Source of the DNA: Muribaculaceae bacterium
GTDB lineage: Bacteria > Bacteroidota > Bacteroidia > Bacteroidales > Muribaculaceae
Assembly (NCBI GenBank): GCA_017557665.1
Contig: JAFYYI010000092.1
Location: 30,465-94,464, forward strand
Direction of reading: 5' to 3'
Length of the DNA stretch: 64,000 bases
In this document: piece by piece, positions 17,875-25,567 of the stretch
How positions within the stretch are numbered: position 1 is the stretch's first letter
Layout: each line of letters opens with the position of its first letter
Program-made: the position numbers and the translations under genes
Notes under the pieces: model-generated
Database searches by the model: none
The model's input: the letters and a program-made list of their open reading frames with translations, nothing else
What the model was told of the DNA's origin: nothing

Positions 17875-19014
17875 ATGGATTTCAGCTATTCTAAAACAGA
17901 ACAACTGTTCCTGCAGATGGTTCGCTCGTTTGCAGAGAATGAGGTAAAGCCTCTCGCTGCCGAGATTGACGAGCAGGAGCGCTTCCCTCTCGAGACCGTC
18001 CAAAAGATGGGCAAACTCGGCATGATGGGTATTCCTGTTCCCAAGCAATATGGCGGTGCCGGTGGTACCGTGCAGATGTATATCATGGCTGTTGAGGAAC
18101 TTTCACGCGTGTGTGCAACCACGGGCGTGGTCCTCTCGGCCCACACCTCGTTGTGCATCGCTCCCATCATGGAGCATGGCACCGAGGAGCAGAAGATGAA
18201 GTATTTGCCCAAGCTCGCTTCGGGTGAGTGGATTGGCGCCTTCGGTCTCACCGAGCCCAACGCCGGTACCGACGCTGCCATGCAGCAGACCACCGCTGTT
18301 GACGCCGGTGACCACTGGGTGCTCAACGGCTCCAAGATTTTCATCACCAATGCTTCCAACGCCCACGTGTTCATCGTGATGGCCATGACCGACAAGTCGC
18401 TGGGCACAAAGGGTATCTCGGCCTTCATCGTCGAGAGGGATATGCCCGGTTTCTCCATCGGTAAGAAGGAGTTGAAGATGGGTATCCGCGGTAGCGCTAC
18501 CTGTGAGTTGATTTTTGAAAACTGCATCGTGCCCAAGGAGAACCTCCTTGGCCAACTCGGCAAGGGCTTCAAGATTGCTATGATGACGCTTGACGGCGGA
18601 CGCATCGGTATCGCTTCACAGGCCCTCGGTATCGCTCAGGGCGCTATGGACGAGACGGTTAAGTACACCAAGGAGCGCAAGCAGTTTGGCCGCTCAATCG
18701 CCAAGTTCCAGAACACCCAGTTCCAGATGGCCGACCTCAAGACCAAGGTCGAGGCTGCCCGTCTGCTGGTGCGCAGTGCCGCATGGAAGAAAGACATGCA
18801 CCTGCCTTACAGTGCCGATGCCGCTATGGCTAAACTCTTTGCTGCCGAGACTGCTATGGAAGTGACGACCAAGGCCGTGCAGTTCCATGGTGGCTATGGT
18901 TACACCCGTGAGTATCCTGTTGAGCGCATGATGCGTGATGCCAAGATTACCGAGATTTACGAGGGAACATCCGAGGTACAGCGCATGGTTATCGCTGGTC
19001 AATTGTTTAAATAA
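17875..19014 (+). CDS. bcd: Butyryl-CoA dehydrogenase (acyl-CoA dehydrogenase)
   Basis: The 379-residue flavoprotein has all acyl-CoA dehydrogenase regions: FGLTEPNAGTDA, the WVLNGSKIFITNA strand and the catalytic glutamate in IYEGTSEVQRMVIA near the C terminus. It reduces crotonyl-CoA to butyryl-CoA. Directly downstream lie etfB and etfA, so electrons pass through the flavoprotein. In clostridia this complex bifurcates electrons to ferredoxin; whether that holds here cannot be read from the sequence by eye. Confidence 0.92.
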   Translation: MDFSYSKTEQLFLQMVRSFAENEVKPLAAEIDEQERFPLETVQKMGKLGMMGIPVPKQYGGAGGTVQMYIMAVEELSRVCATTGVVLSAHTSLCIAPIMEHGTEEQKMKYLPKLASGEWIGAFGLTEPNAGTDAAMQQTTAVDAGDHWVLNGSKIFITNASNAHVFIVMAMTDKSLGTKGISAFIVERDMPGFSIGKKELKMGIRGSATCELIFENCIVPKENLLGQLGKGFKIAMMTLDGGRIGIASQALGIAQGAMDETVKYTKERKQFGRSIAKFQNTQFQMADLKTKVEAARLLVRSAAWKKDMHLPYSADAAMAKLFAAETAMEVTTKAVQFHGGYGYTREYPVERMMRDAKITEIYEGTSEVQRMVIAGQLFK

Positions 19015-19016
19015 AC

Positions 19017-19089
19017 TAGCTATTAGCGATTGGCAGTTAGCTGTTAGCAACTGAAAAACCTAATAGCTAAAGGCTAAGGCTAAAAGCTG
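19017..19089. repeat. Inverted pair of heptad arrays between bcd and etfB
   Basis: The left array in strict register is TAGCTAT, TAGCGAT, TGGCAGT, TAGCTGT, TAGCAAC (19017-19051). The right side (19063-19089) carries ATAGCTA, AAGGCTA, a 6-nt AGGCTA, and AAAGCTG. Nine bases pair perfectly (19018-19026 with 19060-19068). The unit (TAGCNNT) differs from the TAGTYYT of neighbouring spacers, while the period is kept. Confidence 0.75.
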
Positions 19090-19108
19090 AAAAAGAACTG
19101 AAAGAAAA

Positions 19109-19891
19109 ATGAATATTATAGTTTGTGTAAAACAAGTTCCCGATACCACCGTTGTCAAGATTGACCCCGTGAAGGGTACTTTGATTCGTGAAGGCGTTCC
19201 CAGCATTATGAACCCTGATGACAAGGGCGGTCTGGAACTCGCTTTAAGACTGAAAGATCAACTGGGCGCTAACGTCACCGTTATCTCGATGGGTCCTCCC
19301 CAAGCCGACGTCATGTTGCGCGAGGCCCTCGCAATGGGTGCCGACCGTGCCATCCTGTTGAGTGACCGCAAATTTGCCGGCGCCGATACGCTGGCTACAT
19401 CCTACGCCCTCTCCGGCTTGTGCCGCGTGCTGGACTATGACATCATCATCGCTGGCCGCCAGGCTATCGACGGTGACACCGCACAGGTGGGTCCCGAGCT
19501 CGCCGAGCATCTGGGTCTGCCCCAGATCACCTATGTTGCCGACGCCAAGGTGCTTGACAACGGCAACCTGCAGGTGGACAAGGAGAACGAGGACGGCGTG
19601 CAGGTTCTTGAGGTCGAGGGCAAGTGCCTCTTGACCGTACTCGCTTCGGCATTTGAGCCTCGCTACATGAGTGTCAGCGGCATCATGGAGGCCTATGACA
19701 AGGAGGTTGAGGTATGGAGTGCCGACAAGATTGACGTTGAGGAAGGCAAGCTGGGTCTCGCTGGCTCGCCCACCAAGGTGTTCAAGTCGTTCCCCAAGGC
19801 CATGAAGGCTCCCGGCGAGGTACACGAGGTAACCCCCGAGGAGGCTGTTGAGCTGATTGTTAATCAACTGAAAGTTAAACACATTATCTAA
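19109..19891 (+). CDS. etfB: Electron transfer flavoprotein, beta subunit
   Basis: The 260-residue protein matches EtfB in length and in blocks such as MNIIVCVKQVPDTTVVKID and IIAGRQAIDGDTAQVGP. It pairs with EtfA and serves Bcd, which is encoded just upstream. Confidence 0.93.
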   Translation: MNIIVCVKQVPDTTVVKIDPVKGTLIREGVPSIMNPDDKGGLELALRLKDQLGANVTVISMGPPQADVMLREALAMGADRAILLSDRKFAGADTLATSYALSGLCRVLDYDIIIAGRQAIDGDTAQVGPELAEHLGLPQITYVADAKVLDNGNLQVDKENEDGVQVLEVEGKCLLTVLASAFEPRYMSVSGIMEAYDKEVEVWSADKIDVEEGKLGLAGSPTKVFKSFPKAMKAPGEVHEVTPEEAVELIVNQLKVKHII

Positions 19892-19894
19892 AAG

Positions 19895-19980
19895 TAGTTT
19901 CTAGTCCATAGTCCTTTGTTGTTAGTTGTCAGCTATTGGCGGATGCTAACTAGGGACTAGAAACTAAGGACTAGAAACCT
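19895..19980. repeat. Inverted pair of heptad arrays between etfB and etfA
   Basis: The left array has seven units in register (19895-19943): TAGTTTC, TAGTCCA, TAGTCCT, TTGTTGT, TAGTTGT, CAGCTAT, TGGCGGA. The right array (19946-19980) has CTAACTA, GGGACTA, GAAACTA, AGGACTA, GAAACCT. Thirteen bases pair perfectly (19895-19907 with 19954-19966). This is the longest array in the operon. Confidence 0.85.
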
Positions 19981-19994
19981 AAAAACAGAATATT

Positions 19995-21011
19995 ATGGAT
20001 AAGAAAGATTATAAGAACGTATTCGTTTTTGCTGAGCAGCGCGAAGGTGTCATCCAGCCCGTTGCACTCGAACTTTTAGGTAAGGCACGTGACTTGGCCG
20101 ACGCCCTCGGCGAGAAGGTGGTAGCCATGCTCCTTGGTCAAGGCATCAAGGACCAGGCCCAAATGCTCATCGAGTTTGGTGCCGATGAGGTCATCGTCGT
20201 TGACGCTCCCGAGTTGAAGGACTTCCTCAGCGAACAGTATTCCCAGGCCGTTGGCCAGATTATCACCGAGCGCAAGCCCAGCATCGTGCTCTACGGTGCC
20301 ACGACCATCGGACGTGACCTGGCTCCGCGCATCGCTTCGAGACTCAAGACGGGTCTGACTGCCGACTGCACCAAGCTCGAAATTGAGCCCGACGCCAACA
20401 ACGAGCCCGAATTCCGCATGACGCGTCCCGCCTTTGGCGGTAACCTGATGGCCACCATCATCTGCCCGAACAACCGTCCGCAGATGTCGACCGTGCGCCC
20501 CGGTGTGATGCAGAAGATGCAGCGCCAGGCTGGCCGTGAGGGTGTCGTTACCGACTTCGCTCCTGAGTTCGACGCCAGCAAGTTCAAGGTGAAACTCGTC
20601 AAGACCATCAAGGCCGACAAGCAGATGGCCGACATCGCCGAGGCCAAGATCCTCGTCAGCGGTGGCCGTGGTGTTCATGACAAGGAAGGTTTCGACAAGC
20701 TGCAGGCTCTCGCCGACGTACTCGGCGGACAGGTGGCTTCGTCACGCGCCATGGTTGACAACGGCGTGATGCCTCACGAGTGCCAGGTGGGACAGACCGG
20801 TAAGACCGTTCGTCCCAACCTCTACATGGCTTGCGGTATCAGCGGTGCCATCCAGCACCTTGCCGGTATGGAGGAGAGCGATTTCATCATCGCCATCAAC
20901 AAGGACAAGTTCGCTCCCATCTTCAGTGTCGCTGACCTGGGTATCGTGGGCGACCTCCACAAGATTGTTCCCATGTTGACCGAGCGCATCAAGAAGGAAC
21001 TTGAGAAGTAA
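19995..21011 (+). CDS. etfA: Electron transfer flavoprotein, alpha subunit
   Basis: The 338-residue protein has the N-terminal adenine-nucleotide-type domain and the C-terminal FAD domain, with ILVSGGRGV, QVGQTGKTVRPNLYMACGIS and IIAINKD motifs. It forms the heterodimer with EtfB. It is the last gene of the operon, followed by a strong terminator. Confidence 0.94.
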   Translation: MDKKDYKNVFVFAEQREGVIQPVALELLGKARDLADALGEKVVAMLLGQGIKDQAQMLIEFGADEVIVVDAPELKDFLSEQYSQAVGQIITERKPSIVLYGATTIGRDLAPRIASRLKTGLTADCTKLEIEPDANNEPEFRMTRPAFGGNLMATIICPNNRPQMSTVRPGVMQKMQRQAGREGVVTDFAPEFDASKFKVKLVKTIKADKQMADIAEAKILVSGGRGVHDKEGFDKLQALADVLGGQVASSRAMVDNGVMPHECQVGQTGKTVRPNLYMACGISGAIQHLAGMEESDFIIAINKDKFAPIFSVADLGIVGDLHKIVPMLTERIKKELEK

Positions 21012-21034
21012 CTAACTTCCCTGATAGCAAAATG

Positions 21035-21070
21035 AAGGGCGGACAACCACAATCTGGGTTGCCCGCCCTT
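21035..21070. terminator. Bidirectional terminator at the end of the lysine operon
   Basis: Arms 21035-21048 and 21057-21070 pair over 8 bp plus 5 bp with one mismatch between them. TTTAAATT follows on the plus strand; the minus-strand gene 21113-22462 converges on it. Confidence 0.8.
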
Positions 21071-21112
21071 TAAATTGTTATGTGGACGGCGGCCATGCCG
21101 TCATCAGTCTGG

Positions 21113-22462
21113 TTACTTGAACGAGAAGGCCGACGATGACCCGTTCACCGATTTGAACTGCCCGGTGTAGGTGCCGTTTTTGTAGATGCCGTCCAGCACA
21201 CCCGTTTTTGTGTAGCCGTTCATCACCTGCATTACCAGATGACCTGTCGAAGGCTCGTAGGTGGTAATAGACACGTCACGTTGTTCTGAAAGGTAGTCCA
21301 ATGACTTCCCGTTAGGATTGTATTGCAAGTATTTGTGGGCATCGGTGTTGTGTGTGAGACGAGCTCCGCAACCGCCCATCACGCCTTCGAGAACGAAGTC
21401 CAATGTTTCGGCACTTTGTGACACAGTGCCATGCTTCGCCAAGTAGTCCTTGTATTCGTTGCCGGTGGGATGATACTGTGACATGAACTCCTCCATCGTT
21501 AGGCCCTTGACGACAAGCGTCTCGCTGCCGTCTGATTCGAGGTTGGGTGCGACAGCTTGGGTGCGCGTGCGCAGGGTGACTGTTCCACCCGATTGGATAT
21601 CCTGACCTGGAACATTTTCAGTTGCCATTTTTCCGCCGCCCCAGTATCCGCTCTTGACGGTGATGGAATAGGCCGACGCCGGTATATCGTAGGGGGAGTT
21701 GTTGCTCACCGTGAAAATCCAGCCATCGGCACACATCCAATCTTCATGATTGTCATCAATGTATTGGTCACCATAGGTCTTCTTGTTTGAGATTTTCAGT
21801 CCTTTCTTGAGATTCTCGTTAAATTGTTCGAGCAGGTATTGAGGGAAGTCCTTGTGGGCCATTCTATGGCTGTTTTCCACGTCGGTGAGCTTCTCGTCTA
21901 ACCATCCGGTGCCTTTAGCAAACTCTAAATTCGCTTGTGGCCAGACAAATAGGCCATGTGAAGATACGACGCGCAGGTCATCCTTGCCGGCAATTGTCAG
22001 GTCGGTGCCATCATTGAATTTCACGATGATGGTGTCGCCCTGGGCGTTAGGCACGATGGTGGTCCCATCGGGGTGATAAGTGAATTTCAGCGTTTCGGCA
22101 TAGCGTGCATCGGGATAGATGCTCTCGAGTGTGGAGCGGTCATTGGAGTTGGCGGCCTGCGAAAGCCTCTCCAAGAGTTCTTTTACCTTCTTCTCGCTGC
22201 TGTTGCCGCTAAACAACCAGTAGCCTCCTGCAAGCAGGGCCAGCACGCCCGCAACGATAGCGCCAATCAGCCAGGGATTGATGCGTTTGGGTTGATCACT
22301 GTTGTCTTCGTAATACTGTGGTTCGGGATAAGCGGCAGGCCTCATGGTTGTCGCTTCCTGCTCATCGGTACCGTTGATTGCTATCGGATTGCCACAGTTT
22401 GGACAAGCCCTGGCCTTGTCTGAGATCATTTGTCCGCATTCGCTACATTGTATCAGTGCCAT
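21113..22462 (-). CDS. Zinc-ribbon, single-membrane-span protein of unknown function
   Basis: The 449-residue protein begins with a zinc ribbon (Cys7, Cys10, Cys21, Cys24; IQCSECGQ and RACPNCGNP). A polar linker and one membrane helix (about 64-87, WLIGAIVAGVLALLAGGYWL) follow. The remaining about 350 residues are predicted to lie outside the cytoplasm: a helical part to about 200, then a beta-rich domain and a repeat-like C terminus. Zinc ribbons on membrane proteins of this build are common in gut Bacteroidales, but no function is known. It converges on etfA and is not part of that operon. Confidence 0.75.
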   Translation of the reverse strand: MALIQCSECGQMISDKARACPNCGNPIAINGTDEQEATTMRPAAYPEPQYYEDNSDQPKRINPWLIGAIVAGVLALLAGGYWLFSGNSSEKKVKELLERLSQAANSNDRSTLESIYPDARYAETLKFTYHPDGTTIVPNAQGDTIIVKFNDGTDLTIAGKDDLRVVSSHGLFVWPQANLEFAKGTGWLDEKLTDVENSHRMAHKDFPQYLLEQFNENLKKGLKISNKKTYGDQYIDDNHEDWMCADGWIFTVSNNSPYDIPASAYSITVKSGYWGGGKMATENVPGQDIQSGGTVTLRTRTQAVAPNLESDGSETLVVKGLTMEEFMSQYHPTGNEYKDYLAKHGTVSQSAETLDFVLEGVMGGCGARLTHNTDAHKYLQYNPNGKSLDYLSEQRDVSITTYEPSTGHLVMQVMNGYTKTGVLDGIYKNGTYTGQFKSVNGSSSAFSFK

Positions 22463-22749
22463 GTGTTGAATTGATTGATTTTTAAGTTACTATGTTTCTA
22501 TTGGAGGTTTTGTGATATGCCTGTTGGCTCATGTAAAGAATTCCACGAGACACACCTCACAGAATGCCCTTACTGAACCATCACAAAGTTATCCCATTTT
22601 GAGGAATTATCCATTTCATCAATCCGATTTTAATATTTTTTAATACTTATTGGGTGTTCCTGACGGCAAGGCTCAATTCCTTGTCTAGATAGTGACAGGA
22701 TTTCAGTTTGCCCTCCATGGAGTAAAACTGCCTGAGCAATAGGGCCATT

Positions 22750-22765
22750 TGGCATGATTTTTGCT
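22750..22765 (+). promoter_or_regulatory. Sigma-54-like -24/-12 promoter
   Basis: TGGCATG-N4-TTGCT with GG and GC exactly 10 bp apart fits the RpoN consensus (TGGCAYR-N4-TTGCW). The predicted transcription start is about 22776, some 33 nt before the start codon at 22809. No TAnnTTTG element with a proper TTG box is seen in this gap. The rest of 22463-22749 is AT-rich without clear structure. Confidence 0.5.
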
Positions 22766-22808
22766 GTATTTTTCTTTATAAGCATTAATTAATGAAAGCC
22801 CAAAGATT

Positions 22809-23201
22809 ATGTATAACAGAGAGTTCACACCTGGAATGATCAATGAATTAAGCGAGAATGAAGTGTTTGTGTTTGGCAGCAACTTGGCTGGCTTCCATGG
22901 TGGAGGCGCAGCTCGTGCTGCGATGAACCGTTTTGGCGCCGTGTGGGGACAGGGTGTCGGTCTGCAGGGACAGAGCTATGCCATCCCGACGATGCAGGGT
23001 GGGGTAGAGACCATCAAGCCCTATGTCGACGAGTTCATCGATTTTGCCAAGCAGCATGGTGAATTGAAGTTCCTGGTGACGCGCATCGGGTGCGGTATCG
23101 CAGGCTTCCGCGACGAGCAAATTGCGCCGCTCTTTGCCGCAGCGTTGGAGGTGGAGAACATCATCCTGCCCAAGGAGTTTGTCAAGGCATTGCAACAGTG
23201 A
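22809..23201 (+). CDS. Macro-domain-like conserved protein
   Basis: The 130-residue protein has blocks that recall ADP-ribose-binding macro domains: VFVFGSNLAGFHGGGAARAA (glycine-rich loop after an asparagine), SYAIPTM and LVTRIGCGIAGF (second glycine loop). Similar proteins are common in bacteria and phages without known function. It could bind or process ADP-ribose or another nucleotide; this is inference from motif layout only. A small basic gene follows after 5 nt. Its putative sigma-54 promoter is unlike those of neighbouring genes. Confidence 0.7.
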   Translation: MYNREFTPGMINELSENEVFVFGSNLAGFHGGGAARAAMNRFGAVWGQGVGLQGQSYAIPTMQGGVETIKPYVDEFIDFAKQHGELKFLVTRIGCGIAGFRDEQIAPLFAAALEVENIILPKEFVKALQQ

Positions 23202-23206
23202 TAACG

Positions 23207-23395
23207 ATGAAGCGTAAAAAGAAGAAACAGCCCATCAATCTGGATGCCCTGAAGGCGATGCGCCGCGGCAGCCGTGAGGGCGAGCAGGAATTGCTCGGTC
23301 CCGGTTTCCACTCGGCCCATCGTGTCCACCGCTCCAAGAAGACCTATACCCGCAAGACCAAGCACAAGGGCGACAGTGCCGAAAACAACGATTAA
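23207..23395 (+). CDS. Small basic protein of unknown function
   Basis: The 62-residue product (start MKRKKKKQPINLDAL) is rich in Lys and Arg throughout and ends acidic (GDSAENND). The ATG at 23207 is 5 nt after the stop of the macro-like gene, so the two are probably co-transcribed. A longer reading of the frame into the upstream gene is possible but would overlap it. The charge suggests nucleic-acid or ribosome contact, which cannot be tested from sequence. Confidence 0.55.
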   Translation: MKRKKKKQPINLDALKAMRRGSREGEQELLGPGFHSAHRVHRSKKTYTRKTKHKGDSAENND

Positions 23396-23485
23396 GTGAA
23401 CTCAACATCACGTCCGTGTCATTGTTGATGAACGTGAGTGATTGATTTAAAGTGAATAGCGCCGAGACATTTTTGTGCCTCGGCG

Positions 23486-23516
23486 TTGGCTATCTTGAAA
23501 ATGTGCCCTATATTTG
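23486..23516 (+). promoter_or_regulatory. Promoter of the RSH gene
   Basis: TTG at 23486-23488 and TATATTTG at 23509-23516 are 20 bp apart. Just upstream, an 8-bp hairpin (23459-23466 with 23478-23485) without a T run may end the preceding transcript. Confidence 0.65.
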
Positions 23517-23562
23517 TACCTCATTTTGAAAACTGAGGTTTTTTTGTCAAGATAGGAGGCAT

Positions 23563-25428
23563 ATGATGGAAAATAACTACGATGAACAAATTATAGCTGG
23601 CGCCGAGGCCGTCTTTGCTGCAATGGAGAGCAGGGTCTCGGAGGCTGATATGGCCAGGATACGTGACGCCTTTAACTTTGCTCGTCAGGCTCATGCCGAC
23701 CAGTGGCGCAAGTCGGGCCTGCCTTACATCATGCACCCGATTGCGGTGGCAATTATTGTGGCCTGCGAGATGATGCTGGATGCCGACTCGGTGATAGCCG
23801 CCTTTTTGCACGATGTGGTCGAGGACACCTCCATCACTATAGATGAAATCGGGCAACGCTTTGGAAGCAATGTGATGATGATTGTCCAGACTGTGACCAA
23901 GCAGAACAAGGAGAAGTACGAGATGTCCAAGCAGCTCGACAATTTCAGGCAGATGCTTCACTCCATCCATTCCGACATCAGGCCCCTGCTGGTGAAATTG
24001 GCCGACAGGCTGCACAACATGCGCACCCTGGAGAGCATGCCGCCTCACAAACAGATGAAAATCGCCGGCGAGACCGACTATTTCTATGCGCCGCTGGCCA
24101 ACCGTCTGGGACTTTATAACATCAAGATCGAATTGGAGAACCTCAGCCTGCGCTACCGTTGTCCTAAAGAGTATAGTGAAATCGAAACGGCCATCTTCAA
24201 TGACAAGGAGATACACAGCGAGCGCATCTATGCCTTTGTGGACAAGATTGCCCACTTGCTGGAGGATGCCGACATTGAGGCCCGTGTGGTAGTGGAGTAT
24301 CGCAGGCCTTATGCCCTGTGGCGCAAGATGCATCGTGACCATCTGGATTACAACCATGTACCTGACCGTCATTACATAGAAATCGTGTATGCCTGTGACG
24401 ACCAGTCGCAGGAGAAACGACTGGCTCTCAAAGCTTATGCCTGGCTGACAAGCGAATTCAAGGAGAAACCTCACAGCATCATCAACTACATCGACTCCCC
24501 CAAGGAGAACGGCTACCAGAGTTTCCACCTCCAGTTATTGTCCGACTCGGGCTGTTGGGAGGAAGTTCACATCAGTAGCGAGCGCATGGCGCTGCATTCC
24601 CAGATCGGATGTGTCGCGCAACTCAAGAAGGGCGGCATCGTCAGCTGGATTGACACGTTCAGTAAGGAGCTGCACGACATCGAGAATCATCTTCAGGACG
24701 GGAACTTCATCGAGGACGTGGTGGCGTCCTTTTACAACGACGACATCATGGTGTTCACCCCGACAGGTGACCCCATCAGGTTACCCAAGGGCGCTACAGC
24801 CCTTGATTTTGCCTTCAAGATTCACAGTCAGATTGGTGAGAAGGCACGCTATGCCTTTATCAACGGACGCCTGGCATCGGTGATGACCGAACTGCAGCGT
24901 GGCGATGTGGTGGAAATCAAGTCGGGCGAGGCATTGAAGGCCGATCCCTCATGGGTCACGCGTGTGAAGACTTCCAGCGCCCGTCGAGCGCTCAAGCGGC
25001 AACTGGCCAAACAGGCGAAACCGCAATACAACCGCTGTCCGCTGTGTCTTCCTATCCCCGGGGATGAGGTCGCCGGCTTCAAGGAGACGGACGGCACCAT
25101 CACAGTTCACAAGCGCAACTGTCCCCGAGCCATCAGCCTGGCCACCCAGCATGGCGATTCCATTGTCGAGGTGGACTTTACACCCACCTTCAGCATCCTT
25201 TATCCTGCCTCGGTGCGGGTCATTGCCATCGACCGCTACCGTTTGCTCGGTGACCTGATTGACTGCATCACCAGCGAGTTGCGCCTGTCGATGGACAAAT
25301 TGTCAATCAACACGTCCGATGGCATCGTCGAGTGTACCATTGCCTTTGGTGTCCGCTCCTCCAATGACCTGAAGCGCATCTTGGAGCGCATCAAGAAGAT
25401 TGATGGTGTGGAGGAAGTGAAATATTGA
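23563..25428 (+). CDS. RSH-family (p)ppGpp hydrolase with degraded synthetase domain
   Basis: The 621-residue protein is about 110 residues shorter than usual Rel/SpoT. Domains in order: HD hydrolase (about 30-190) with His44, His58, HDVVED (83-88) and LADRLHN (146-152) intact; synthetase-like domain (about 235-355); TGS (about 393-455); conserved-cysteine region (RCPLC and KRNC); ACT (about 540-621). The synthetase domain keeps Tyr318 in ENGYQS and Glu334, but the metal-binding aspartate is replaced by Glu273 and the following conserved arginine and the QIRT motif are lost. Hydrolysis of (p)ppGpp is therefore likely and synthesis doubtful. A strong AGGAGG (23554-23559), rare here, precedes two ATGs; the second (23566) has the better spacing. 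Confidence 0.88.
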   Translation: MMENNYDEQIIAGAEAVFAAMESRVSEADMARIRDAFNFARQAHADQWRKSGLPYIMHPIAVAIIVACEMMLDADSVIAAFLHDVVEDTSITIDEIGQRFGSNVMMIVQTVTKQNKEKYEMSKQLDNFRQMLHSIHSDIRPLLVKLADRLHNMRTLESMPPHKQMKIAGETDYFYAPLANRLGLYNIKIELENLSLRYRCPKEYSEIETAIFNDKEIHSERIYAFVDKIAHLLEDADIEARVVVEYRRPYALWRKMHRDHLDYNHVPDRHYIEIVYACDDQSQEKRLALKAYAWLTSEFKEKPHSIINYIDSPKENGYQSFHLQLLSDSGCWEEVHISSERMALHSQIGCVAQLKKGGIVSWIDTFSKELHDIENHLQDGNFIEDVVASFYNDDIMVFTPTGDPIRLPKGATALDFAFKIHSQIGEKARYAFINGRLASVMTELQRGDVVEIKSGEALKADPSWVTRVKTSSARRALKRQLAKQAKPQYNRCPLCLPIPGDEVAGFKETDGTITVHKRNCPRAISLATQHGDSIVEVDFTPTFSILYPASVRVIAIDRYRLLGDLIDCITSELRLSMDKLSINTSDGIVECTIAFGVRSSNDLKRILERIKKIDGVEEVKY

Positions 25429-25506
25429 TCACCGATGCCGCTCCATCAATGCCCCGGACCTGTCATTTTCTAGGCAGAGCCGAGGAGAAACATGGCCGGT
25501 TTTGTG

Positions 25507-25535
25507 TTGGAGATGACAGATATTTTGTATTTTTG
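25507..25535 (+). promoter_or_regulatory. Promoter of the dipeptidase gene
   Basis: TATTTTTG at 25528-25535 with TTG at 25507-25509, 18 bp apart. The start codon is 32 nt downstream. Confidence 0.6.
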
Positions 25536-25567
25536 TCCCCCAGATATTAACCCGTAACCCTGAAAAT

